A DNA stretch of 18,198 nucleotides from Embleya sp040605455. GTDB taxonomy: Bacteria; Actinomycetota; Actinomycetes; Streptomycetales; Streptomycetaceae. The position numbers and the translations under genes were made by a program. This document shows positions 1 to 5,642 of the stretch, piece after piece. The stretch lies in the NCBI RefSeq assembly GCF_040605455.1, contig NZ_JBEXCV010000166.1, positions 1-18,198 of the forward strand, read 5' to 3'. Each line of letters begins with the position of its first letter. The stretch's first letter is position 1. A model generated the notes under the pieces. The model did not search any database. It was given only the letters and a program-made list of their open reading frames with translations, and was not told the DNA's origin.

Positions 1-28
1 CGCCGGACGGGTTCGAACCCGTCCGGCG
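1..28 (-). terminator. Perfect 28-nt palindrome, probable terminator
   Basis: The first 28 bases are a perfect palindrome with arms CGCCGGACGGGTTC / GAACCCGTCCGGCG. It begins 28 nt beyond the stop codon of the minus-strand gene ending at 57, which is where a GC-rich streptomycete terminator would sit. There is no U-tract visible inside the window. A palindrome could serve both strands. Its arm shares the CGCCGGACGGG core with the repeat array at 9054-9274. The central GGTTCGAACC looks like a tRNA T-arm, but the stem register does not fit a tRNA. Confidence 0.6.
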
Positions 29-56
29 CCCGCACGATTCGGCGTCCGGCCCTTGC

Positions 57-1364
57 TCAGTCCTCCCGCCGGCCGCGCCGCATGCCCAGGATCAAGGTGG
101 CGGCCAGCAACACCGCGATCACCGCGCTCACCGTGTCCCGCAGTGTGTGGTCCTCCGGACCGTCGATCAGGTTGCTCTGATTGGCCATGTCCGGGGTCGG
201 CGTGGTGGCCGGGCCGGTGGCCTCGAGCAGGTTCGGCAGGTCCAGGCCGCCGAATGTGGTCACCGTACGGTTCGTCGCCACGGCTGCCAGGATCAGCGAC
301 GCGAGCCGCACCGGGTCGTTGCCCGCCATGGTCTTGGCGCCCGCGGCGAGCCAGTCGACCGCCGCGCCCGCCTCGGCCGGGTGTCCGGTCGCCGACAGCG
401 CCTGGACGGCGGCCACCGTGGCGTCGAAGTCGGTCGGCTCACCGAGATGGTTGCCGCCGACCTTCAGCTTGGCGATCAACCATGCCGCGCCGCCCTGCGC
501 GGCCGCCTGCCGGTTCGGCTCGGCGCCGGGGCAGACCAAAGGCGTGACCGCGATGGAGGGCGCCGGGACCGCCGGTTGGGTGCCGTAGCCGAGTGCGAGC
601 ACCGAGCGCGCGGTCAGCAGCGGGTCGATCGGCGCACCCGGGGCCGCCACGAACGCGCCTCGGTCCGGCTCCGGCACGGTGCAGCGCAGTTGGCTCGCCT
701 TGAGTGCGTCGGTCGGCGTGCGACCCTGCGGGGATTTGAGCAGTTCCGGCGAGATGCCGGACGTGACGATCGCACTGATCGCGGCCGCCGTCGCGGTCGG
801 GTCGCCGATCGCGTTCGGGCCCGGTACGGCCGCGAACGAGCCGTCCGCGAGCTGCTTGGACCGGAGCCAGTCGATCCCGCGGGCGACTCGCGTGTCGTAG
901 GTAAGCAACGCGCGCAGCGCCTCGATCGCGGTCGCGGTGGCGACGGTGTCCTCACGATCGGCGTCGCACGGCGCGACGGGATCGGCGCGGTATGCAGTGA
1001 AACCGCCGTCCGCGCACTGCTGGCCGAGCAGCCACTCGATCGCGGTCGGGGCAGGCGTGCTGTCGGTCGAGGCCAACGCCAGGATCGCCAGCGACTGCCG
1101 GTACACCCCGTCGGCGCTCGGGTCGCTCTTGCCGTACAGCGCGGGCGGCACCGGGGCGGTCTGCGTCTTGCCGACCGCGACGGGTCCGCCGGCCGGCACG
1201 GAGGCGACCACGCGCGGCGCCGGGCTGCCCGTGGTCGCCCCGGGCGCACCGGGAGGCGGCGTCGGCGCGGCAGCGGCCACACCCCCCGTCCAGACCGAAC
1301 ACAACAGCGCCGTCGTGAGCACGGAGGCCGCCGCGGCGCGCCCGCGGCGTCGGGGGGAGGGCAT
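57..1364 (-). CDS. Secreted, C-terminally anchored alpha/alpha-barrel protein with prenyltransferase/squalene-cyclase-type repeats
   Basis: A 435-residue protein. The ATG at 1364 is preceded by GAAAGG five bases upstream; longer versions would run into the neighbouring gene. Residues 1-33 form a signal peptide (Arg-rich start, hydrophobic core, AVAAAA before the cut). A Pro/Ala/Thr-rich stretch follows to about residue 75. Helical-repeat signatures come next: IEWLLGQQCADGGF (109-122) and IDWLRSKQLADGSF (164-177), plus weaker copies around 245-260 and 312-340. A Thr/Pro spacer and a hydrophobic helix (about 409-427) followed by RRGRRED give a C-terminal membrane anchor outside the cell. Four mature cysteines (117, 133, 228, 278) could form disulfides. 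Known relatives are often labelled prenyltransferase, but the signal peptide argues against a cytosolic terpene enzyme. The same fold is used by transcobalamin-like binding proteins, so ligand binding is an inference. I see no cyclase DxDD motif. Confidence 0.85.
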   Translation of the reverse strand: MPSPRRRGRAAAASVLTTALLCSVWTGGVAAAAPTPPPGAPGATTGSPAPRVVASVPAGGPVAVGKTQTAPVPPALYGKSDPSADGVYRQSLAILALASTDSTPAPTAIEWLLGQQCADGGFTAYRADPVAPCDADREDTVATATAIEALRALLTYDTRVARGIDWLRSKQLADGSFAAVPGPNAIGDPTATAAAISAIVTSGISPELLKSPQGRTPTDALKASQLRCTVPEPDRGAFVAAPGAPIDPLLTARSVLALGYGTQPAVPAPSIAVTPLVCPGAEPNRQAAAQGGAAWLIAKLKVGGNHLGEPTDFDATVAAVQALSATGHPAEAGAAVDWLAAGAKTMAGNDPVRLASLILAAVATNRTVTTFGGLDLPNLLEATGPATTPTPDMANQSNLIDGPEDHTLRDTVSAVIAVLLAATLILGMRRGRRED

Positions 1365-1383
1365 GCATGGCCTTTCGCTGAAC

Positions 1384-1418
1384 GCTGTGCGGATCGGACC
1401 GCGCTGTACGGATCGGAC
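1384..1418 (-). promoter_or_regulatory. Direct repeat upstream of the secreted alpha/alpha-barrel gene
   Basis: Two 16-nt copies, GCTGTGCGGATCGGAC (1384-1399) and GCTGTACGGATCGGAC (1403-1418), differ at one base. Their starts are 19 bp apart, so they lie on nearly the same helix face. They sit 20-54 bp upstream of the ATG at 1364, in the 115-bp gap before the MBL gene. This is the layout of a tandem operator, but no regulator can be assigned. I found no convincing -10/-35 pair here. Confidence 0.35.
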
Positions 1419-1479
1419 TGTGGGGGCGACTGTCGCAAGTCCTCGCCACCCTACCCGGGCGCCCCCGGGCCCCCCGGCG

Positions 1480-2520
1480 TCACAGGGCCGTATAGCGCAC
1501 CGGGTCGCTGCCGGGCTCGGCCGTCGCCCGCCCGCGCTTGACCAGGTGGCGCAGGTGCGCGGCGGCCTCGCTGAGGGCCAGTTGCCGGTTCTGCGCGCCC
1601 AGTTGCGCCCACGGTCGGTTCCAGTCCATGCCCTCCGCGATCTCCCACAGGGTCGGCGATGCCGCGCGCAGTCGGGTGTGCAGCGCCGCGAGCCGCACCT
1701 CGTGCAACCGGGCCACCTCCGCGGCCCGGCCCGCCGCGTCCGCGAAGGCGTGCTCGTGCGCGGGCAGCACGCCGGTGATCGGCAGCCGTGCGACACGTGT
1801 CAGGGAGGCCAGGAAGTCGCCGAGCGGATCGGCCTCCTCGGCCTCGTCGTAGAGCCCGATGTGCGGCGTGATCGAGGGCAGCAGATGGTCGCCGGAGAGC
1901 AGCCGCCCGTCGCCGCCCTCCAGGTGCAGGCAGACATGGCCGGGCGTGTGTCCGGGCGTCCACACCGTGCGTACCGTGCGACCGGGCGCGGGCGCGAGCT
2001 CGCCGTGCACCAACTCGCGGTCGGGCACCGCGTAGTGCAGCCGCGGCCGACTGCCGGCCGCGGCGGTGCGCAGGCCGGTGAGTGCGTCCAGGGCGTCCTG
2101 CGGCGCGCCCGCGAGGGTGAGTACCTCCAGATGGTGCCGCAGCCACGCGGCGCGCGGCGCGTTGTTGATCTGCTCGACCTGCTCGGCGTCCGCCGCGTGC
2201 AGTGCGATCCACGCGCCGGAGACCTCGCGCACCTTCTCGGACAGCCCGTGATGGTCGGGGTGCGCGTGGGTGACCAGGACGCCGTGTACGTCCTCGATCG
2301 AGGTGCCGACCTCGACCAGGCCGTCCACCAGGGCTCGGTAGGAGACCGGGTCGTCCCAGCCCGAGTCGACCAGGACCGGTCCCGCGTCGGTCTCCAGCAC
2401 GTAGACGAGGGTGCAACCGAGCGGATTGTTCGGGATCGGAACCGGGACCGTCCACACACCGTTGCCCAGATCGGCGACACGGGGAGCGGGCGGCGTGGGG
2501 CGGTCGGGTGCGGTGGTCAC
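1480..2520 (-). CDS. MBL-fold metallo-hydrolase with C-terminal winged-helix-like region
   Basis: A 346-residue zinc hydrolase of the metallo-beta-lactamase superfamily. The GTG at 2520 is chosen because AAGGAGG lies six bases upstream; upstream ATGs lack such a site and would place the coding start over the promoter. Metal ligands are visible: VTHAHPDHHGL gives the HxHxDH motif (H85, H87, D89, H90), HTPGH gives H195, LLSGDHLL gives D211, and LPAHEHAF supplies the last histidine (H255 or H257). Residues about 275-346 (HEVRLAALHTRL to the end) look like the small helical domain seen in LACTB2-like hydrolases. Such enzymes cleave thioesters, lactones or phosphoesters; the substrate cannot be read from sequence. 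The gene is divergent from the aldehyde dehydrogenase, and a KstR-like box lies 78 bp upstream of its start. It is therefore probably part of the same lipid-related regulon. Confidence 0.9.
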   Translation of the reverse strand: MTTAPDRPTPPAPRVADLGNGVWTVPVPIPNNPLGCTLVYVLETDAGPVLVDSGWDDPVSYRALVDGLVEVGTSIEDVHGVLVTHAHPDHHGLSEKVREVSGAWIALHAADAEQVEQINNAPRAAWLRHHLEVLTLAGAPQDALDALTGLRTAAAGSRPRLHYAVPDRELVHGELAPAPGRTVRTVWTPGHTPGHVCLHLEGGDGRLLSGDHLLPSITPHIGLYDEAEEADPLGDFLASLTRVARLPITGVLPAHEHAFADAAGRAAEVARLHEVRLAALHTRLRAASPTLWEIAEGMDWNRPWAQLGAQNRQLALSEAAAHLRHLVKRGRATAEPGSDPVRYTAL

Positions 2521-2597
2521 GGGCGGCCTCCTTCTCGACGGTTCTCGAAGTGGCGCCAGTCGAAAGCCGGATACCCGCCCGGCTTCGATGATCACCA

Positions 2598-2611
2598 TAG
2601 AACACGTTCTC
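2598..2611 (-). promoter_or_regulatory. KstR-type operator box (MBL hydrolase promoter)
   Basis: TAGAACACGTTCTC matches the mycobacterial KstR pattern TNNAACNNGTTNNA except at the last base. AGAAC-AC-GTTCT is a clean inverted repeat. On the minus strand it overlaps a possible -10 hexamer TATGGT (2594-2599), so a bound repressor would block transcription of the MBL gene. The whole 2521-2832 gap contains this box, the dyads at 2684-2737 and the ALDH promoter; no gene is seen in it. Confidence 0.7.
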
Positions 2612-2683
2612 TCATACACCACCGCGCCGGTGACTTGAGGGGTCGTCAGATCGAGATCCGACACGTACGATCCTTACCTGTCA

Positions 2684-2737
2684 GCCGATGAGACTCCAGT
2701 CTCATTCGAGCCCCGAATGCGTTGTTCCCTCATCGGC
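2684..2737. promoter_or_regulatory. Nested inverted repeats upstream of the aldehyde dehydrogenase promoter
   Basis: Three dyads are stacked here. The outer one is GCCGATGAG (2684-2692) with CTCATCGGC (2729-2737), perfect over 9 bp. Inside it are ATGAGACT-CC-AGTCTCAT (2688-2705), 8-bp arms with a 2-bp centre typical of a dimeric repressor operator, and CATTCG-N5-CGAATG (2703-2719). They share bases, so only some can pair as RNA at once. They lie mostly upstream of the predicted transcription start, which favours protein-binding DNA over a leader RNA. Confidence 0.5.
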
Positions 2738-2755
2738 AAACTGATATCTGTTCTA
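2722..2755 (+). promoter_or_regulatory. Probable promoter of the aldehyde dehydrogenase gene with degenerate KstR-like half-site
   Basis: TTGTTC (2722-2727) and TATCTG (2745-2750) are 17 bp apart and resemble a -35/-10 pair. The overlapping TGATATCTGTTCTA (2742-2755) keeps the right half of the KstR pattern (GTTCTA) but not the left AAC. Regulation of this promoter by the KstR-like protein is therefore possible but not well supported. Confidence 0.35.
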
Positions 2756-2832
2756 GTCAGAGTTCTGCTCATAGCCCCGCAAGCCCCTGTATCGCGCGGC
2801 GTGTGTGCACGCCCGCACCGAGGAGGACCGTG

Positions 2833-4296
2833 ATGACGGATATCGTGGAGCACAGCCAACTGGTCATCGGCGGACAGCTGGTGGACCCGATTGGCAAGGA
2901 CACGATCGAGGTCGTCTCGCCCCACACCGAAGAGGTCATCGCGCGCGTTCCGCACGCCTCGACCGCAGACGTGGACGCCGCGGTCGCCACCGCGCGCAAG
3001 GCGTTCGAAGAGGGCCCGTGGCCGCGGATGTCGTTGGACGAGCGGATCGCCATCCTGGAGAAGATCCGCGACGGCTTCATGACGCGTTCGCAGGAGATCG
3101 CCGAGGTGGTCGCCTCGCAGAACGGCTCGCCGGTCGGCTGGGGCCTGTTCGCGCAGGCCATCGGCGCCGGGATGATCTACGACACGGTGGCCAAGATCGC
3201 CCGCGATTACCAGTGGGAGGAGAAGCGGGCCGGTCTGCTCAACCCGCTGCTGATCCGCCGCGAGGCGGTCGGCGTGGTGGCCGCCGTGGTGCCGTGGAAC
3301 GTCCCGCAGTTCGTCACCGCCGCCAAGCTGGCGCCGGCGATCGCGGCCGGCTGCACGATCGTGCTCAAGCCGTCCCCGGAGACCCCGCTCGACTCGTACA
3401 TCCTGGCCGAGATCTGCCGCGAGGCCGGCCTGCCGGACGGCGTGCTGAGCATCGTCGCCGCAGACCGTGAGGTCAGCGAGTACCTGGTGGCCCACCCCGG
3501 CATCGACAAGGTCGCGTTCACCGGCTCGGTCGGCGCGGGCAAGCGCATCATGGAGGTCGCCGCGCGCAACCTCACCCGGGTCACCCTGGAGCTGGGCGGC
3601 AAGTCGGCGGCGATCATCCTGCCCGACGCCGACCTGGAGCACACCGCCACGACGCTGCTGCCCAACTCGTACATGAACAACGGCCAGGCGTGCGTCGCGC
3701 AGACCCGGATCCTGGCGCCGCGCAGCCGCTACGACGAGATCGCCGAGCGGTTCACCGCGTGGGTCGGCGAGCTCAAGGTCGGCGACCCGATGGCGGCCGA
3801 CACCCAGGTCGGCCCGCTGGTGGCCAAGCGGCAGCAGCAGCGCTCGTTCGACTACATTCGGATCGGCCAGGAGGAGGGCGCCAAGCTGCTCGCCGGCGGC
3901 GGCCGTCCGGAGGCGCAGGACAAGGGCTGGTACGTCGAGCCCACTCTGTTCGGCGACGTGGACAACTCGATGCGGATCGCGCAGGAGGAGATCTTCGGCC
4001 CGGTCGTCGCGCTGATCCCCTACGACGACGAGGCACAGGCGATCGCGCTCGCCAACGACTCGGACTTCGGGCTGTCCGGCAGCGTGTGGACCACCGACAC
4101 CGAGAAGGGCATCGACGTCGCGCGGAAGATCCGCACCGGGACCTACTCGGTGAACACGTTCGGCCTGGACTTCTTCGGCCCGTTCGGCGGCTTCAAGAAC
4201 TCGGGCATCGGCCGCGAGTTCGGCATCGAGGGCCTGGGCGCGTACACCGAGGCCAAGTCGATCGCGTTGCCCGCGGGCTACGACGCGCAGATCTGA
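2833..4296 (+). CDS. NAD(P)-dependent aldehyde dehydrogenase
   Basis: A 487-residue protein, the normal length for the family. The ATG at 2833 is preceded by AGGAGG with six-base spacing; the GTG just before it is too close. It oxidises an aldehyde to the acid through a thioester on the catalytic cysteine. All landmarks are present: VPWNVPQF (N156), FTGSVGAGKRIM at 229-240 for cofactor binding, LELGGKSAAII with general base E253, NNGQACVAQTR with catalytic C287, EEIFGPVV (E386, F388) and FGGFKNSGIGREFG. From memory it resembles mycobacterial Rv0223c, sharing the segment TRILAPRSRYDEI. It is followed after 75 bp, including a GC-rich hairpin, by a ferredoxin gene and is divergent from the MBL hydrolase. 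A role in oxidising a lipid or isoprenoid side-chain aldehyde is inferred from the regulon; the substrate is unknown. Confidence 0.95.
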   Translation: MTDIVEHSQLVIGGQLVDPIGKDTIEVVSPHTEEVIARVPHASTADVDAAVATARKAFEEGPWPRMSLDERIAILEKIRDGFMTRSQEIAEVVASQNGSPVGWGLFAQAIGAGMIYDTVAKIARDYQWEEKRAGLLNPLLIRREAVGVVAAVVPWNVPQFVTAAKLAPAIAAGCTIVLKPSPETPLDSYILAEICREAGLPDGVLSIVAADREVSEYLVAHPGIDKVAFTGSVGAGKRIMEVAARNLTRVTLELGGKSAAIILPDADLEHTATTLLPNSYMNNGQACVAQTRILAPRSRYDEIAERFTAWVGELKVGDPMAADTQVGPLVAKRQQQRSFDYIRIGQEEGAKLLAGGGRPEAQDKGWYVEPTLFGDVDNSMRIAQEEIFGPVVALIPYDDEAQAIALANDSDFGLSGSVWTTDTEKGIDVARKIRTGTYSVNTFGLDFFGPFGGFKNSGIGREFGIEGLGAYTEAKSIALPAGYDAQI

Positions 4297-4302
4297 CCGT
4301 CG

Positions 4303-4331
4303 CCGCCGGCCCGCTCCACGCGGGCCGGCGG
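4303..4331 (+). terminator. GC-rich hairpin between aldehyde dehydrogenase and ferredoxin genes
   Basis: CCGCCGGCCCGC (4303-4314) pairs perfectly with GCGGGCCGGCGG (4320-4331) around a 5-nt loop, then TTTC. It begins 7 nt after the ALDH stop and ends 40 nt before the ferredoxin start. It may act as a partial terminator or a 3'-end stabiliser that sets unequal expression of the two genes. Confidence 0.55.
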
Positions 4332-4371
4332 TTTCAGGCCCTGCGAGGCCGAGCGAAGAAGAGGTGTTCTG

Positions 4372-4602
4372 ATGGGTGATCGTTGGCGCGTCGAGGTCGA
4401 CAGAGGCGTCTGTATCGGTTCGGGCATGTGCATCGGCAGCGCCCCGACCGATTTCAAGCTGGACGCGGGTCGGCAGTCGCACCCCAGGGCCGAGGAGATG
4501 GACGCCTCGGACGCGATCCTGGAGGCCGCCGAGAGTTGCCCGGTCGAGGCGATCTCGATCTTCGAGGTCGGGTCGGGCAAGACGGTGTTCCCGCCGGACT
4601 AG
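4372..4602 (+). CDS. Single-cluster [3Fe-4S] ferredoxin
   Basis: A 76-residue acidic electron carrier. The ATG at 4372 has AGAGG eight bases upstream. Cysteines C14, C20 and C56 form the C-x5-C...CP pattern of [3Fe-4S] ferredoxins that serve cytochromes P450 and related oxygenases in actinomycetes. The position between the first two cysteines that would be the extra ligand of a 4Fe-4S protein is Ser17 (CIGSGMC). The C-terminal VEAISIFEV is typical. No P450 or ferredoxin reductase is encoded in the window, so its partner must lie elsewhere. Mycobacterial KstR-controlled sterol genes include such ferredoxins, which fits the neighbouring KstR-like regulator. It converges on the kstR-like gene across an unusual 143-nt palindrome. 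Confidence 0.93.
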   Translation: MGDRWRVEVDRGVCIGSGMCIGSAPTDFKLDAGRQSHPRAEEMDASDAILEAAESCPVEAISIFEVGSGKTVFPPD

Positions 4603-4608
4603 TTCCGC

Positions 4609-4751
4609 GACCGGAAACGTTCACCGGCTCTCGGTGTTCGGCCCAGCCCCTCACCGCACCGCCGAAAAGTTCGAGTACCCGGGTACGAGGACGTTCCGGC
4701 GGCACGCCGAGGTACCGCACCGAACACCGGGAACCCGAAAGCGTTCCGGCC
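4609..4751. repeat. Large imperfect palindrome (about 143 nt) between convergent genes
   Basis: The 72 bases up to 4680 and the reverse complement of the 71 bases from 4681 can be aligned along their whole length with one gap and roughly two thirds identity by eye. The centre is the perfect palindrome GTACCCGGGTAC (4675-4686). A perfect 10-nt pair, CGGTGTTCGG (4632-4641) with CCGAACACCG (4720-4729), anchors the middle of the arms, and CCGGAA / TTCCGG anchors the ends. It lies between the ferredoxin stop (4602) and the kstR-like stop (4864). It could be a bidirectional terminator or a decayed palindromic element. No target-site duplication was seen. Confidence 0.55.
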
Positions 4752-4758
4752 CTGGCAC

Positions 4759-4829
4759 GGCGGCTCGACGCCGGACCCGGGCGACGAGCGGCAGCGCGGC
4801 GCCGAGGCGGCTTCGACGCCGGGCCGGGC
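4759..4829. repeat. Imperfect direct repeat downstream of the kstR-like gene
   Basis: A segment starting GGCGGCTCGACGCCGGACC at 4759 recurs about 47 bp later as GGCGGCTTCGACGCCGGGCC at 4806, with one inserted base and a few changes. It fills the rest of the 4603-4863 gap next to the kstR-like stop codon. No gene is seen here; in such GC-rich sequence chance similarity cannot be excluded. Confidence 0.3.
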
Positions 4830-4863
4830 CCGTGTCGGTGACCGCGGTGCGGCGGGCGTGGTC

Positions 4864-5469
4864 TCAGTCCTCCGGGATCAGCCGGCAGACCGTTTCGATG
4901 TCGGTGCGGACCTGGGCGATGGAGGCTCGGCCGTTCAGCCACGCGATCAGCGACGAGTGCCACGTGTGGGTGATGACTCGGATCACCGCGAGGTCCTCGG
5001 CGGTCGGCTCGCCGGCCGGCTCGTCGCCGCTGATCGCCTCCAGGATCATCGTGGTGGTCTCCCGGCTGACCGTGTCCACCTCCGCGCCGACGGAGCGGTC
5101 CGCGAACTGCAGAGCGCGCATCATCGCCTCGGTCAGGTGCGGCTCGCGCTGCATGCCCTTGAACGCGCGCAGCAGCGTGTCCACCACCCGCTCGCGCGAG
5201 CCGGCACTCCGCGGAGGGCGTCGGCGCAGCTGGGTGTGCAACTGATCCAGCTGGTCGTACATGGTCGCCACGAGCAGATGCACCTTGGACGGGAAGTAGC
5301 GGTACAGCGTGCCCAGTGCGACCTCGGACAGCTCGGCGACCTCGCGCATCTGGACCGATTCGTAGCCGCCTCGGGCGGCCAGCTGGGTGGTCGCGCGCAG
5401 GATCCGCCGGCGGCGTGCCTCCTGCCGCTCGGTCAGCGGCGCCCGGTCGGCCTTCGTATACGTCGTCAT
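4864..5469 (-). CDS. TetR-family transcriptional regulator, KstR-like
   Basis: A 201-residue dimeric repressor. The ATG at 5469 has GAGAGG five bases upstream. The N-terminal DNA-binding domain (about 20-68) contains GGYESVQMREVAELSEVALGT followed by LYRYFPSKVHLLV (55-67). This is nearly the same as mycobacterial KstR, as I remember it, which has GGYEAVQMRAVADRADVAVGT in the same place. The similarity continues into the ligand domain: QREPHLTEAMMRALQFAD (107-124) and WLNGRAS (177-183) match QRNPLLTEAMTRAYVFAD and WLTRRAS. KstR represses cholesterol-catabolism genes and is released by a sterol-derived CoA thioester. Here three KstR-type boxes are seen, including an exact one in its own divergent promoter, so autoregulation is likely. 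The true inducer in this organism is unknown, and it may be a hopanoid, steroid or other lipid CoA ester. Confidence 0.93.
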   Translation of the reverse strand: MTTYTKADRAPLTERQEARRRRILRATTQLAARGGYESVQMREVAELSEVALGTLYRYFPSKVHLLVATMYDQLDQLHTQLRRRPPRSAGSRERVVDTLLRAFKGMQREPHLTEAMMRALQFADRSVGAEVDTVSRETTTMILEAISGDEPAGEPTAEDLAVIRVITHTWHSSLIAWLNGRASIAQVRTDIETVCRLIPED

Positions 5470-5579
5470 GTCAGCCTCTCGGTGCGCGGCGGTTCGCCGG
5501 CCGGTGTGTTACGGGTCACGCGGTGCCCGTCGCAGTGGGTACCCGGCGGTATCTTGGCTGGTCTCCGACGAGCAGTTAC

Positions 5580-5593
5580 TGAAACTTGTTCTA
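5580..5593. promoter_or_regulatory. KstR-type operator box between kstR-like gene and glycosyltransferase operon
   Basis: TGAAACTTGTTCTA matches TNNAACNNGTTNNA at every fixed position. It lies 110 bp upstream of the kstR-like start (5469) and 49 bp upstream of the glycosyltransferase start (5643). It overlaps the predicted -35 of the rightward promoter, so one bound dimer pair could control both directions. This is the classic autoregulatory position of a TetR-family repressor. Confidence 0.78.
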
Positions 5594-5613
5594 GATTACG
5601 CGACTACTATGCT
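5586..5613 (+). promoter_or_regulatory. Probable promoter of the glycosyltransferase operon
   Basis: TTGTTC (5586-5591) and TATGCT (5608-5613) are 16 bp apart, and the -10 fits TANNNT. Transcription would start near 5620, leaving a short leader with AGGGGG (5631-5636) before the GTG at 5643. The -35 lies inside the KstR-type box. Confidence 0.45.
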
Positions 5614-5642
5614 CCGACGAGGGCAGCGATAGGGGGCCATTC

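Noticed and set aside
1..28. A tRNA 3' end, suggested by GGGTTCGAACCCG
   Set aside because: The T-stem register fails after two base pairs when position 60 is counted, no acceptor or anticodon arm can be formed, and the sequence is fully explained as a palindrome.
1365..1479. A cobalamin riboswitch before the secreted barrel gene
   Set aside because: The gap is too short, and no B12-box or multi-helix pattern was found.
1365..1796. A 144-residue extension of the secreted barrel protein into the MBL gene
   Set aside because: It would bury the signal peptide in the middle of the protein and overlap the MBL coding region; the ATG at 1364 has a ribosome site.
2521..2664. An N-terminal extension of the MBL hydrolase starting at 2664
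   Set aside because: The extra residues do not resemble the family, the region holds the KstR-type box, and AAGGAGG is ideally placed for the GTG at 2520.
2742..2755. A fourth KstR-type box at the aldehyde dehydrogenase promoter
   Set aside because: TGATATCTGTTCTA keeps only the GTT half; the AAC half reads TAT, so it was not counted as a site.
2674..4482. A 602-codon open frame on the minus strand opposite the aldehyde dehydrogenase
   Set aside because: It is Arg/Asp/Gly-rich low-complexity translation caused by third-position GC on the other strand; the aldehyde dehydrogenase has all family motifs and a ribosome site.
4609..4751. A transposable MITE
   Set aside because: No target-site duplication or known terminal sequence was seen, and the arms diverge throughout rather than only in the middle.
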